In this document: piece after piece, positions 1 through 11,475 of the stretch
Numbering within the stretch: the first letter of the stretch is position 1
Layout: each line of letters begins with the position of its first letter
NCBI GenBank assembly: GCA_963678705.1
Contig: CAVMBN010000112.1
Span: 28,001 to 92,000, forward strand
DNA length: 64,000 bases
Direction of reading: 5' to 3'
From: Panorpa germanica
Lineage: Eukaryota > Arthropoda > Insecta > Mecoptera > Panorpidae
Translations under genes and position numbers: made by a program
The notes under the pieces: model-generated
Seen by the model: the letters and a program-made list of their open reading frames with translations, nothing else
Database searches by the model: none
What the model was told of the DNA's origin: nothing

Positions 1-1244
1 GATTATTGTTTCTTGTTGTCAAGCTTCGTTTTATAATACTTCATGGGATACAGAACTCAGCCCTTATGCGACTCTGTTGTTTAAAAGTGATGGTATTTTT
101 ATAACGTTGGAACTCTTTAACAATAAAAGTAAAAATTTACCATTTTATTTGTTAATATCTCCTAAAATATAAGGAGTTGTTAAAAAACAATTGAACATTT
201 GAGGTCTTGGTAGTCAACTTTATCAATATGTATAGTAATATTTATAGAAATTAACCATAGATGAAAGAAAATTGAACTAAGTGTCATCATAATACCAGTC
301 ATTTCTCTGCTCTAAACGCTGATTGCCTGAGTAGAATCTATCAATATTAATATTTTCCAGATACATTTCTGTTAAAAACCATTGTGTGACACTATTATCT
401 TACATGTTTAGACAAGTCAAGATTTGCTAGTAATGAATTCGGCATCGTACAAACGAGTGCAATACACTTGCGTCTTACACAATCAATATTTTAGTATTTT
501 TAATTCCATTAATAATTATCCGATAATGATACCGTTATATGAAATTGATTATTATATATGTTACAATACTTTAAATGGTTTGACATTACATTCTCTAAGT
601 ATAAATTGAAATTGTGGTTTACTTTATTATAGCTATCACACCTCTGGTTCTAACACCTTTTAGATAATTAAATTAACTAAAAGATAAAATTCGTCAAACA
701 TATATACGTAATTTCATAAATTATACTAAACGATTTGCATAGCTGTCATATACTTTTAAAAACATTTTATATAAACATAATTTTGGAACATTTTTTAAAT
801 GATTAAATTGGATAGATTCGTAGATTTCAAATTCTATAAATTATACTATTATTCTGCTAGTTATTTCTTTGGTGTCAGAGACATTTGCAAACAGAAATTG
901 TGAAACCAGATGTTTCAACAAGACCGGTCATTTTAAATCAATAGAAGAACGTAATATTTTCGTAAAAAGTGATAATATTTTTATGTTAATCTGAAAAAAA
1001 TGTCATCGAAATATGAAATACTGCTCTTGTTGAAAGACTCTATTGTATTATTTGCTACTACAAGCAAATAAAAAATATGTTAAATATAATTGCTAGTTAC
1101 GCTTTGGACAATTAATGCAATTCAAAAAAGCAATTACGCCTGAAACCTATGCTACTTCTATTACAATGACATATATTACCAATGGCAATTTAATTTTTGA
1201 TTGAAATAAATATTAATATATGTATAATGGCGTTTTTATTTTTT
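1..1244. other. AT-rich intergenic DNA, no gene seen
   Basis: No convincing coding sequence is present; the longest open stretch (424-609) is AT-rich with no recognisable motif. About 170-290 resembles the terminal part of the TA-type MITE family found at 10258-10798 (the segment containing 'ctttatcaatat' and 'tatagaaattaa'), so it is probably a decayed fragment. The first 80 bases share a short stretch with 44070-44110, around the sequence 'taatacttcatggg'. Confidence 0.4.
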
Positions 1245-1633
1245 TAAATCAAATGCCCATTTGAGCGGAAAATTCAAAATCGAAATAAATGTTATACAAA
1301 ATATAACAATTTATTGGTGAAAGAACCAAATCACGCATGCGTCAACGCAGGTAAATTTACAGCGTTGCAAAATTTATTATTCCTTTTTCAAAATATTTAA
1401 TTTGTATTTAAATTAAATTAATATAAATTTGATATTAATTACAGGTAATTTTTAATTTATTAAAAAATCATTTTAACAAGCAAAAAGCAGTTTAATAGGG
1501 AATTGCAAAATTCATTTTCAAAGGTACAGACCCAATATTTGCTCGTCCCTCATGTACTTCATATTTTGCATTTCGTATTACCAAGAGATAAACTTTTTGC
1601 ATTGACGGTACGTCCTGTACCTCCTTAATACAT
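1245..1633 (+). repeat. TTAA-flanked MITE family, partial copy
   Basis: This is a diverged copy of a repeat also present at 53575-54020 (same orientation), 59570-60210 (inverted), around 44390-44900 (inverted) and, most completely, 45229-45811. It shares the block with 'cacgcatgcgtcaac' and ends in 'gtacgtcctgtacctcctt' followed by TAA. The better-preserved copy has TTAA at both ends, which suggests mobilisation by a piggyBac-type transposase. No coding capacity is seen. Confidence 0.6.
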
Positions 1634-2023
1634 TTAAAAGTCTTTTCAGTAAAAATTCTTAAAAAATTGCTTTTTTTTGGGCCTAATCACTGTATATAAT
1701 CCCTTAATACTTGGTTAGTAACTTATATATAGTACAACTTTATAGAACTCAAGTCTACGAAACTATATAATTGAAATAATGATAAAAGCTATGACCAAAA
1801 TCTATCTAAGTATATATTCCCTTGCTCCTCTAGTTACCTACTTTCTTAGATAATTCTTAATTTACTTTCCTACAAAATAATTGCACTAAAACTATTGTAT
1901 AAATGGCGGTACAATGAAATTCAAGTATACATACTTCAAGCCGATTTGATTCGGTTTGATTCGTAATAACTACCCTTAATGGTTTAAAAACTTAAATGTA
2001 AAGTAATGGTCATATGTCTTCTT

Positions 2024-5000
2024 TTAGTTTTCCTCTGCTTCTTCGCGGAAGAGGTAGGTTGACCAGTATACGAGATTAAATAGTGCGAAGACCAGTGGAA
2101 AAGTGATTCTCGAGATGACGTCTATTCTCTTGGATCTGGTTGGGAATTTACTCAACCAGGTTCTGCAGCAATTTGGACGCGGTTGTTGCATATGGATTTC
2201 ACATTGTCGAACTTTGTCCATCGACATCGGATCCCCATGGCGGACTAGAGGCTTCTGGAACAATTAATAAAATATCAACACTATTTATCAACATAAATAG
2301 GAAAATTAAAGGCACAAAATTGATTTAAAAAGAAATAAAGCAGGATAGGATAAATTTAAATTAAATAACAAAGTTAGCTCTTACACTGGAGAACAATTAG
2401 CAATATTAAAAGCATTGGAAATTAATGAAAATATCAACAATAATAAAATTATAAAAATAACGGATTCTTTAAGTGTTTTAAAAAATTTAAATTCTAATGA
2501 TAACAAATCAAATAATGATATTTTGACATGCAAAATTAAGGAGCTGTATTACAATATAATAAATAAGAATAATACCATAAAATTTATGTGGATACCAGGA
2601 CATTGTGAAATAAGAGGAAACGAAATTACGGATAAATTGGCAAAGGAATCAATAAATTTGGAAATTGAGATGAAAGTGAAATTACCTTCATATGAAATAT
2701 TTAATATAATCAAAAAATGATACTTAAATTTGAGAAACCAAGATTTCATTAACAAAAGTCAGTAAAAGGAAGAGATTATTATATGTTACATCCAAATTTA
2801 AGTAAGAAAAGTTGGTTTAGAAATGAGTCCCGCAAAATTATATCAACTAGAATCGGAATCAAAAGTAATCATTGTAAAACTCCAGCTCACCTGTACAAAA
2901 TTAATATTAAATCTGACGATAGATGTCAATGTGGTGAAGAAGGAACTTTGGATCATATTATATTTGAATGCATAAATTATAGTTTAGAAAGATCAAAATT
3001 GAATAGTGAAATATTAGATGTGATTAAAACTTTTCCTGTTAATACTAAATATTTGTTAAGTGATTCAAAATTAATTAGTGAATTATTGAAATATTTAGAA
3101 ATTTGTAAAATTGAGTTATAAAAAATGTATAAAAAATATTTGATGGTGGCTATGACGAAAGAAAGTCAAGGCAAAGAAGTAAATAAATATAAAAAAAAAA
3201 AATACCTACCTATGATGTAAATTTATTGTTATAAAAATACAAAATAGTAATAATAATAATATTTCATTGCATTTCATTTTAAAAATATAAGCAACGGGGG
3301 AGGAGGGAATTTCAAGCAAACATTCAAAATGACTAGTTTTACAACCGATTTGCAAGAAAAAACAAAAAATCGGTTGTAAAACCTGACAAAATCTGTCAAA
3401 ACTGTTGCAAATCCAGACATCTCAAAACTTGAAAGTGAAATATAACATTGCCAACTAATCAAATGTATAAACAGACCTTTTAAGTAAAATACGATGATTT
3501 TTAAAAATTAAAAAGAAAAAAGCGAAAGTCCTTACATATATAGTTTGAAACTTATGAGTTTTTGACATTTTCCCAAATATTACTTGACATCGAGATGCCG
3601 AGTTTTGCAAGTGACCTACTTCCCTACAAACAATTTGTCGTATCTTAGTAATCTCGTATCTGAGAGCGGTGAGACAGTAGTCAGACAGTGTTCGGAAGGG
3701 CATATTATCTCTTACCAATACATAGACCATGCATATGTATTATAATACACACAAACAAATAATAAAAGGGGTGTTGTCTGTTTATACGATTTCAAGAATA
3801 TTAGTTTCGTGTTAGCCGAACATTTACGAAGATTAAGTATATTCAAGATGGCTGCAACTTATTTTTGATGTGAAGAGCTCTGTCCGCATGTAAAGGCATA
3901 TGCATATAAGTCGTTATTGCTCGTGTTCTACTCGTGTACGATCGTTTGGGGGTGTGGTTATGTTGAAATCTTAGTAGTACTGGGTAGTACCACGACTTGC
4001 ACCTCGGCAAACCTCGTTTGAAAAGTATTAGGAAGGGCATCAGAGGGGGTACGGAGCGTTCCGGCCGGTTCAGACATGCTGCCCAAAGCTTCATGTAATG
4101 TCACACTAATGTCTAGTAGGATTCCAATCACCATTCAGAGTGATACGATTCGCATCTAATTGGATTCCCATCAAAATTGTTTGTAGGGCCATGTGTAAAA
4201 ATACGATCCTTCAATAATTACCATAGCAAAAGTAGCGTTGCTGTCCGTGTCCATGAGATCAGAGGCTGCGTCCAGGCTGGCTGCGTGCTCCATTTCACGG
4301 CGCTTCTTCTTCATGTTCTCCCTGTGCATATCCGACCTGGAGGCGTAGTTGACCAGCGCAAACTCCAGGAGGGCACCAAAAACAAATGTCAAACACACTC
4401 CTGTCCAGACGTCGATAGCTTTTGTGTAGGAAACGGGAGGCAGAGAGGCGTTTATTCCAGATGTTTGGGTCGCCATTGTTAGAAGAGTTGTCACTCCTGA
4501 GTAATAAAACAAAAACATTATTATCTACTTTCAGTCTTATTTCGAAATAGGGTAGACCGTTCTATAACGTACTTAAGATGTATTGAATGCAAGTTTTATA
4601 CAATGTTAATCTCCTGTAAAACAAACATATAGAAAAATTGAAACTCAAAACCATAAGAAATATCTTGAGTAGTTATCCAATATTCAAACCAAAACCATAA
4701 CAAATATCTCGAGTAGTTATCCAATATTCAAATCAAAACTATAAAAAATATCTTCAGTTCTCCAATATTTAAACCAAAATTTCTAGAGTTCTATTTACTT
4801 GGTGCATTGCTTGTAGATGACATGACGATAAGTAAACAATTTCACAAAAATTATTATTATCTAGTTTCAATTTTATTTCGAAATATGGTTGTCCTCTCTA
4901 TAACGAACTTAAGATATAATGAATGCAAGTTTTATACAATGCCAATCTCCTGTAAAACGAACTTATAAAAAAGTTGAATCTCAAAGCCATAAGATATATC

Positions 5001-6398
5001 TAGAGTCGTTATCCAATATTCAAACCAAAACTTCTAGAGTTCTATTTACTTGCTGCATTACTAGTAGGTGGCAGGACGAAAGGTAAAACAATTTCATACA
5101 AATTAAATAATAAGTTTTGGTATAATGAAATAAATAATGAATAATGTTACCTAAGGACACGCGGGCAGGAACGGCTCCTTGATCCAACCAGAAGGACACC
5201 CAGGACACGATTACCAGCATGCAACACGGAATGTAGATTTGTATGAGGTAGTATGAAAATTCTCTCTTGAACAGTAGGTCCACCTTCAGGCAGCTGTACT
5301 CTCCTGGAATAGTAGAATTGTGTTTTTATAAGTTAATATTAGTTTTCGTATTTATTCGATATAACTACATATTTTGTTTTGAAACTTGTAAAAAGACTAC
5401 TACATTTTCGTATGTTTTATGATGATATTGATATAACTAAAAGATGTACAAATCACTATCTAATATTCGTTATACCAGTTTTAATTAATATATAGACAAT
5501 ATTAATGCTTAAAGTTGACTAATAAATGTGAAATATGACACCATTTTCACATATATATGGACAATGTCATATTATTTCTAACCTTAAATTTGGAATTTCA
5601 ACTTTAACCATAAATACTGTCTTTTTCTAAATAATAAGTGGTATAATATATAATACGTAGCGATTTCTACATGTTTTGAGTATACCACAATCGCCATAAA
5701 ATATAAGAAAATGCACTATTTTATTTGAACGTCCGAAGTCATTCGTAAGAATTCGAAGGAACCCGACGTCCACCGAATGATGGAATTGTAGTTGATAGAT
5801 CAGTTATCTGGTTATTATATTCAGTTTTTTGTTATTCTTTATTCTATTGTTATTTATGTTGTTTTAATAAAGTTCTAAATTTAAATTTTCACCATGTGTG
5901 ACGTCACAGCAATAATAAGGTATGTCTGTGTGTGTGTCCTGTGACTTACCTGTGATAGTTTTACTGTTACAATAATCAGTAAGGAATTTCTCCAACGTAA
6001 ATCTCGGCAAATGTAAATTCTTCACAACTTGAACAGGATCGCCTTCCTTCCAAAGAAACACCAAGTCGTTTGTTGTCCATCCATCTAAAATAATTTGGTT
6101 CACGATAGAAAAGCATGTGTCGTCTTCATTTAAGGATAGGAATGAAATAAATAGTACTTACAACTGGCCATTCGCAAAGAGCAAACCTGACGATCCAACG
6201 GAAAGAGTTTCAGGTTCATCGGACAGGCCAATGTCAGTGATATACGAATACTGTAAAGTACGGAACCATACGGAAATATCCGAATGTAAACGTTCGGTAC
6301 AATGATGTTGTGGAAATGTCCTTCCTTCTCGTTGGAGAAGAACAGATCGGGCATCCACACTCTGCTGGACTCCGTCAGGGTTAAGTACTTGAGACGAC
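2024..6398 (-). CDS. GluCl: Glutamate-gated chloride channel subunit, 3' part of gene (five exons)
   Basis: This is an inhibitory Cys-loop neurotransmitter receptor subunit of the plasma membrane and the target of avermectins. Five exons join in phase on the minus strand: 6398-6162, 6084-5950, 5303-5151, 4496-4222 and 2254-2024 (stop 2024-2026), about 343 codons, all with GT donors and AG acceptors. In order they encode the end of the ligand-binding domain ([25 protein letters not shown]), the Cys-loop (two Cys 13 residues apart around FPLDRQ), the second Cys pair (DYC...YSC), M1 ([18 protein letters not shown]), M2 ([17 protein letters not shown], the anion-selective PAR motif), M3 ([18 protein letters not shown]), a short intracellular loop and M4 near the C-terminus. 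The signal peptide and first exons, including the one normally encoding the FREQW region, were not found upstream, so the gene is partial here or has a very long intron. The sequence looks functional, with no stop or frameshift. Confidence 0.93.
2350..3205 (+). mobile_element. Non-LTR retrotransposon 3' end (RNase H and CCHC tail), broken
   Basis: This insertion lies antisense in the last GluCl intron. From about 2378 it encodes an RNase H-like domain ([12 protein letters not shown], then ITDSLSVL, then [20 protein letters not shown]), followed by the C-terminal zinc knuckle typical of LINE ORF2 (C-x-C-x8-H-x4-C in [16 protein letters not shown]). A TGA at 2718-2720 and a one-base loss near 2763 break the frame; a second copy at 41180-41755 keeps the sense codons at both points. 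The end is A-rich (about 3180-3203), as expected for target-primed insertion. It is 5'-truncated, with no reverse transcriptase core left. Confidence 0.8.
3206..4221. other. GluCl intron sequence, no gene seen
   Basis: This is the rest of the intron between the exon ending at 4222 and the last exon. Short open frames exist on the minus strand (3455-3730, 3843-4094), but their translations show no domain and no homologue that I recognise. The stretch 3840-4090 is less AT-rich than its surroundings and could be an unidentified repeat. Confidence 0.4.
4518..5110. repeat. Intronic direct tandem duplication in GluCl
   Basis: Two diverged direct copies of about 0.3 kb lie side by side (about 4518-4845 and 4846-5110) between the exon ending at 5151 and the exon starting at 4496. 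Both contain 'ttttatttcgaaata', 'gaatgcaagttttatacaa', 'atctcctgtaaaac' and a run ending 'tctagagttctatttactt'. The first copy has an extra internal triplication around 4640-4765 of a unit with 'gtagttatccaatattcaaa'. No exon is duplicated. Confidence 0.75.
5335..5735. mobile_element. Foldback MITE in GluCl intron (diverged copy)
   Basis: This is the same family as the complete foldback element at 11694-12117. Shared blocks include 'tattcgatata', 'cttgtaaaaagactactac' (with differences), 'ttaaagttgactaataaa' and 'tgtgaaatatga'. The outer inverted ends are less well kept than in the other copy. It is non-coding, with potential to fold along its whole length. Confidence 0.6.
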
Positions 6399-6702
6399 CT
6401 GGGAATATGCAGGAACATTATTTTAAGGAATTCAGCATCGATTGATTCATTGACATGTTGGGGGGCTGGGGAAACATCTAGAGTCATGTTCTGTCTAATT
6501 GTGACACGATATAAGTAGATGTTTGTTATTGGGAGTATTTCCACTGTAGTGGAATTTCCAAACCTATAAACAATACACTGTAACTATTGCCAAGAACTTT
6601 TAATCGAACAGCTAGCATAAATCTGTAAATCTGGACACACTACCTTTAATTTAATATAACCCTTTGTTGCTAAACATTTTGACAATTAAACAAACAAAGT
6701 CT

Positions 6703-7774
6703 TAATAACCCGGTCAAAATAAACATTTGAATTAGCTATATTTCGCATAGAGCTAAAAAAGTTGGTGCAGACTTCTGGTACACTATTACAAATAAAATAG
6801 TTAAAGTCATCCCCGATCGCTCATCTGCAAAAACAGTTATTCAAGATTAAAGGTCAACAAAAATGGTTTTTCTAATTTTTCCGGTAAACGGTAGGTTTTA
6901 TCATAAAAATAGATCAGACCAAAGTTGTAGATCATAAAATTATCTATAATAATTGTTCTTATACTTTTTTTTCTAGGAATCACCATTCCTGAGATATTAT
7001 AATTCTAAAAGTTAAAGAAGTCGCATTCTACATAATAAGCACACATATCCGCACCACCTGTGAGGTAGTGTTTCGTTTGTTTTTGAATCTAATTTGTAGA
7101 AATGTCAATAGTATGCGATAAAAATTGACTATTACTGAATCAAGATAACACTGTTGTGGTGTTATCCTAGAGATCCTTGAGCACGTGAAAGTAAAATGAT
7201 TTCATAATTCTTGTATTATGTGAATATCTTAACATGTGTTAAGTTTATTGGTGCTTTACATAAAATATTTTAACTTTTACTTTAAATAGTCAATTCAAAT
7301 CACATTGCATAACTGTGTAATTTCGGAACACCTTGTATATTCTCACAAACGTATAATATGTATTTACAAGTCACACAAACCAATATTTTTACTCATATTA
7401 AACATCCGATGGCGTGTACACCATTAAGGCGGTTCAGCGTACATATTACTATTTTCTGTGAATTAGAATCGCAATATCTCAGGAATGGTGATTCTTAGAA
7501 AAAAAGTATAAGAACAATTTTTGTAGATAATTTCATGATCTACAACTTAATTCACATCTATTTTTATGATAAAACTTACCGTTTACCGTAAAAATTGGAA
7601 AAACCATTTTTATTGATATTTGACCTTGAATAACTTTTTATGCAGATGTGCAATCGGTGAGGACTTTTAGTATTTTATTTGTAATAGTGTCCTCAAGGTG
7701 TGTACCAACTTTCAGCTCTATGCGAAATATAGGTAATTTACCAATATTTTATTGTTTATTTTGACCGAATTATT
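6703..7774. mobile_element. 1.07-kb element with long inverted repeats, non-coding
   Basis: The outer ends match in inverted orientation: 'taataacccggtcaaaat' on the left and the complement of 'attttgaccgaattatta' on the right. Matching continues for about 0.3 kb inward, through the 'tatttcgcatagagct', 'aaacggtaggttttatcat' and 'aggaatcaccattcctgag' regions. The spacer of about 0.4 kb (7040-7440) has no open frame of note. It is best read as a non-autonomous DNA transposon with long terminal inverted repeats. The target duplication could not be fixed. Confidence 0.7.
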
Positions 7775-7799
7775 ATTTATAGATAGTAATTTACAAATA

Positions 7800-8165
7800 A
7801 AATCCTTGCTCCTTTCCTTGCCATATCTCTTAAATTTCTAATCTACTTTCTGCTGACACCTACTCTTAACGTGTTCTAATCTTTCCTTTCCTCCCTGCAT
7901 ATCCAGCATACTTTCTGTTCTTGCATTTCCTAATATCTACTTCTTGTCCATAACTTTCCATATCTTTTATTATATTTCGCATCAACTTTTCGTGTTGTTG
8001 CAATTCTATATCCCTTTCCTTTATCGTACTCTACCTCCTTGAGTCTTTCTAACTCTTCCATCGATATTCCTGTTCCTTCATAATACCTTCTCCTTTCTGA
8101 TTAGTTCATCTTCTGCTTTTTTTATTTTTTCTTCCCACCTCATCGCTCATCAATGCTTTATCCTC
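7800..8165 (-). mobile_element. Degraded LINE ORF2 C-terminus
   Basis: Reading the minus strand across several frames gives fragments typical of a second, unrelated insect LINE: a basic run resembling YNKRYGKLWTR, then CWICREERKD and, in another frame, LEHVKSRC. Together these make a C-x2-C ... H-x-x-x-C knuckle. Stops and frameshifts are frequent, so it is a dead relic. The plus strand shows it as a pyrimidine-rich block that stands out from the AT-rich flanks. Confidence 0.5.
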
Positions 8166-8689
8166 AAGTTATTCCTCTTTACCTCTTCTATTTTCGGATA
8201 TTCTGGAGTACATTTACTTTTACATTACTTTTTAACTTTAACTGATATTCATTTATATCCGGCTGAACACAAAATATTAAATTTATTTGGACTAAATGTG
8301 AAACTTTATGTAAAGTTACATTTTGTTATTTGTCAGAGTTTAACCAAGACCACCTAAATACAAGGCCAAACAATGAATTTATGACGTCACGGATTGTAGT
8401 CCGTATATACAACCAAAACGTATTCTATGTATCAATATCCATATAAGAAAATTATAATTTTAATTTAAAAAGTCTAATCGTTATGCATATAAAGATTTAT
8501 TTACAAAGTGTAATAAAAAATTAATAATATTAAAGTTAAGATATATGATAACACACTATCCTTTTATGGTACATATATTATAATAACTATGGCAGCAATC
8601 TAATTTGTCTTCCCAGAGCAATTCTCTTATTTCCAATACTTTTATTGATTGATTGACTTGTCTATTGGTATTTTTTGTTTACATTGACC
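8166..8689. other. AT-rich intergenic DNA, nothing recognised
   Basis: I see no coding frame, repeat or RNA gene that I can support here. Confidence 0.35.
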
Positions 8690-9090
8690 ACATTTAAGTT
8701 TTTTTTAACACACCATGACAGGTAATAACTTTTACACTTGCTATTTCTGCGTCAGTAACATTAATTATTTGATTTTTAATTGGTGAATCAGCAATTAGTC
8801 TTGTATACCTGTTGTTTCTAAATTGTCTGAACATTCTAATTTTTGCAAAGGAACCATGATGGAATAGAATTTTCGTTCTAGTTATAAAGTTGTTTGCAGA
8901 CGTATTTTTTCTTGACATTCAGGTAATTGCCGCATTGAAATATTATACTAAGCTCCAGCAAACTGTCTGTATTTTCCAAACCTGTCTTCAAGGGCTGTCA
9001 TCAGTTTGAAACTTTCCTTGCAAGATATATTTAAATTTTAACTCATTGACACCGGTGCAAAATCTCCTGGTATACTATACATAAAGTATA
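8690..9090 (-). pseudogene. P-element/THAP-type transposase fragment, degenerate
   Basis: The minus strand gives, in two neighbouring frames, LQGKFQTDDS and LEDRFGKYRQFAGA, followed by NISMRQLPECQEKIRL. This arrangement (a KFQTD-like run, then an RFGxYRQ motif with a small-residue turn, then a basic helix) is characteristic of the C-terminal half of P-element/THAP9-like transposases. In-frame stops and at least one frameshift separate the pieces, so it is a relic. The identification rests on motif memory, not on an alignment. Confidence 0.45.
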
Positions 9091-10257
9091 AATGTATTTT
9101 GGTAATTCTACCAATAACCAGAAAGACCATTTTAAAAATCTTTAAATCCAAATTTTTTATTTCTCTTGCACTGGAATAAGTATTAGCACTTTGAATACTT
9201 TGAATTATAGCTGCATTTAAGTTTGGGTTTCTGAAGTTTCTGTAACTTCTGTAACTGCTGGCATTTTTGATAAAACGCTGTTAGGCCTTGTATCTAGGTG
9301 GTGTTGGTTCAACATATATTTATTACATTAGCATTACGTAATTGTAAATATGCTTGACATTCTGTACAAGTGTATTAGTTTAATATTAGACGCTTGTATA
9401 TGAAATGAGGAGGAGAGGGTAAAGCGAATGCGATATCTGTATATTTACTGATATAAATGTAATACTGTCAGCAGTAGCAGCATTTCTACGATATTTACTT
9501 CACAGAGCAACTAGATATCAAATAATCAAAATTGTTGTTTCACAAAATACACATGTCACGATCATTAGCAATGATTAACGAAATCTGACATTATATATAC
9601 CTAAAAAATATTATCTAAGAAAGTGTTATTAAAGTATTTATTTCTTATCATATCATAGAAATTGCTTTATTACTGTTGGTCTTTTTTATTTTAAATTACA
9701 AATTATTATTCAGATGTTACAAATTTTTTATATTGTAAAATACAGCTTTATAAATAAATAATATTTAATGTTCAATATTTGTAATTTTTTATATAATGGT
9801 TTAAGATAAAAGTATAGTTTGCTAATAATGGGCTTGTTAAGCATGACCTAATTTTCATAAAACTACTACACATTGCCTATTAGGACCACAAATGTCCAAT
9901 TGTTTTTTATTACGTTCAGTATTATAGGAGATATTGACAATTAAAATAGTTATTTTGTTCCTTTTATCATTAAAGAGATACTATATAGTAAAAATGATCT
10001 AATCAAATATTTTCAAGTGTGAAAGAAACAGCTGCTACTTAATGAATGATGTTGGAGTAAAAAAGAATATTATTATGAAAAAAAGTTTATACAAAATCTG
10101 TGACAGGTAGGAAATCAATTTAACTAAAAGCAACTTTGCATACCTATTTTAAACTGTTTGCTCATACTACAGATATCAGATTTTATTTCATTTTGAAAAA
10201 GTTGATGCGAACTACATTTGATTTTTTGTGTTGTTGTCCCAACTTGTAAAACGTTAG
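9091..10257. other. AT-rich intergenic DNA, no gene seen
   Basis: About 9100-9300 may continue the transposase relic at low quality. The rest is AT-rich with no open frame or repeat that I can support. Confidence 0.35.
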
Positions 10258-10798
10258 AATGGGCTTGTGTCCTCATTTTTTAGTGGTCGATTTTTCAATT
10301 GTTGATTGAAATTGATGTTATTAAATGTGTATTGGCGTGTCTATTTTATTAAATATCTAAATATTGACGGAGATATAGCAATTAAAAATTTGAATTGTAG
10401 TTTTAGCGCTAGAAATGGTCGGCCATATTTGTATGACGTGAAATGCATTTTAACGTCAGTTATTTGTTGAGTAAGTCAGTGCTGTGGTAATGTTCTGTAG
10501 CTGTTGGTAGTCAAATAATCAAGTCAAGTCAAAGAATAATAAGTTTTTATTTTATTTAACCCTGCTAAGGCAGACATAATATTGGAATTTTAGTGTTCCT
10601 TGAAATAGCTGTAAATAATATTTGATATTTTGATATATAAATACATATAGCAGAGATTTATGAGCTGGAAGGTTGGTAACCTTACACAAGGATTGTGATG
10701 TCACATGCATTTGGAATGTTTCCCAGCTTTACCAATACCCACTTTATCAATATATAGTACACTTTTATAGAAATTAAGACATAGGACACAAGTTCATT
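10258..10798 (+). mobile_element. MITE with AATGGGCTTGTGTCC terminal inverted repeats
   Basis: The left end reads AATGGGCTTGTGTCCTC and the right end carries 'ataggacacaagttcatt', an inverted match. The inside contains the family's landmarks: 'ttaaatatctaaatattga', 'tggtcggccatatttg', 'tgacgtgaaatgcatttta' and 'aaggattgtgatgtcacat'. About 80 bp before the right end is deleted relative to other copies. It is non-coding. Other copies or pieces lie at 39178-39447, 42321-42905, 46052-46658, 46659-47283 with 50440-50489, 53042-53562 and about 60255-60365. Confidence 0.75.
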
Positions 10799-11475
10799 TG
10801 ACACAAAATGTTTTATTTATTTGTGAAGACGTAAATGTTACAACAAATATATATTTTTGATGTAATCTTATAATAATAACAATAATATACAATTTTTTAT
10901 GTAAGAAATAAACCTTAAACAAATGTAACTGTTTCATAGTAGTATGTTTCTTGGATAAAAGTTAAAAATGTTCAGTAACCATGGAAACATTCTTTGATAC
11001 ACAACACATTTTCTTTGTAGTTTGACAGAAACAGACTTATCAAAGCTAAAGTTACTTGTTTCGTTGAAATTTGTTAATAATAATTTGATTATTATTATCA
11101 AATATTTATTACAGTGATTCGTCAATTTATAAATTTTAAATAGTAATTGTGCACTTGCTATTTAACTTGTCATTTTATGTGTATATTAAATATATATTTT
11201 TTATACTGCGGTTTATTGTATGTACATAGTATTATTTGTAGTAAGTACATTTGATTTGTTTAATCTTAGAAAAGAAATTACTGGTTAATTATGTATGTAA
11301 AGTTGAATATGTATTATTACTAGTAGCTAATTAATACATTTTGAAAGTGTAATAGTCTTTATATAAAACCATAAATGAGACGATAGTTAAAGATCGTTTG
11401 TTAATAAGAATTTATACGACTCAAAAATTATAGATTGTTTATTTTCTTTTGCTAACATAGTGAATATTGGTTAAT
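10799..11475. other. AT-rich DNA upstream of the gene at 11476
   Basis: No gene or repeat is recognised here. It must hold the promoter of the downstream plus-strand gene if that gene is real, but no clear TATA/initiator pair stands out. Confidence 0.3.

Noticed and set aside
2140-2328. A plus-strand open frame overlapping the last GluCl exon
   Set aside because: It is antisense to a strongly conserved coding exon and has no motif.
3843-4094. An 83-codon minus-strand frame in a GluCl intron
   Set aside because: No domain, no repeat partner in the window and an intronic position; it may be chance.
6158-6544. A minus-strand open frame of 128 codons reading into the GluCl exon
   Set aside because: It reads the exon in the wrong frame ([14 protein letters not shown] instead of RLKYLTLTE), and its upstream part has no Cys-loop receptor motif. 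The acceptor at 6399-6400 gives the correct frame.
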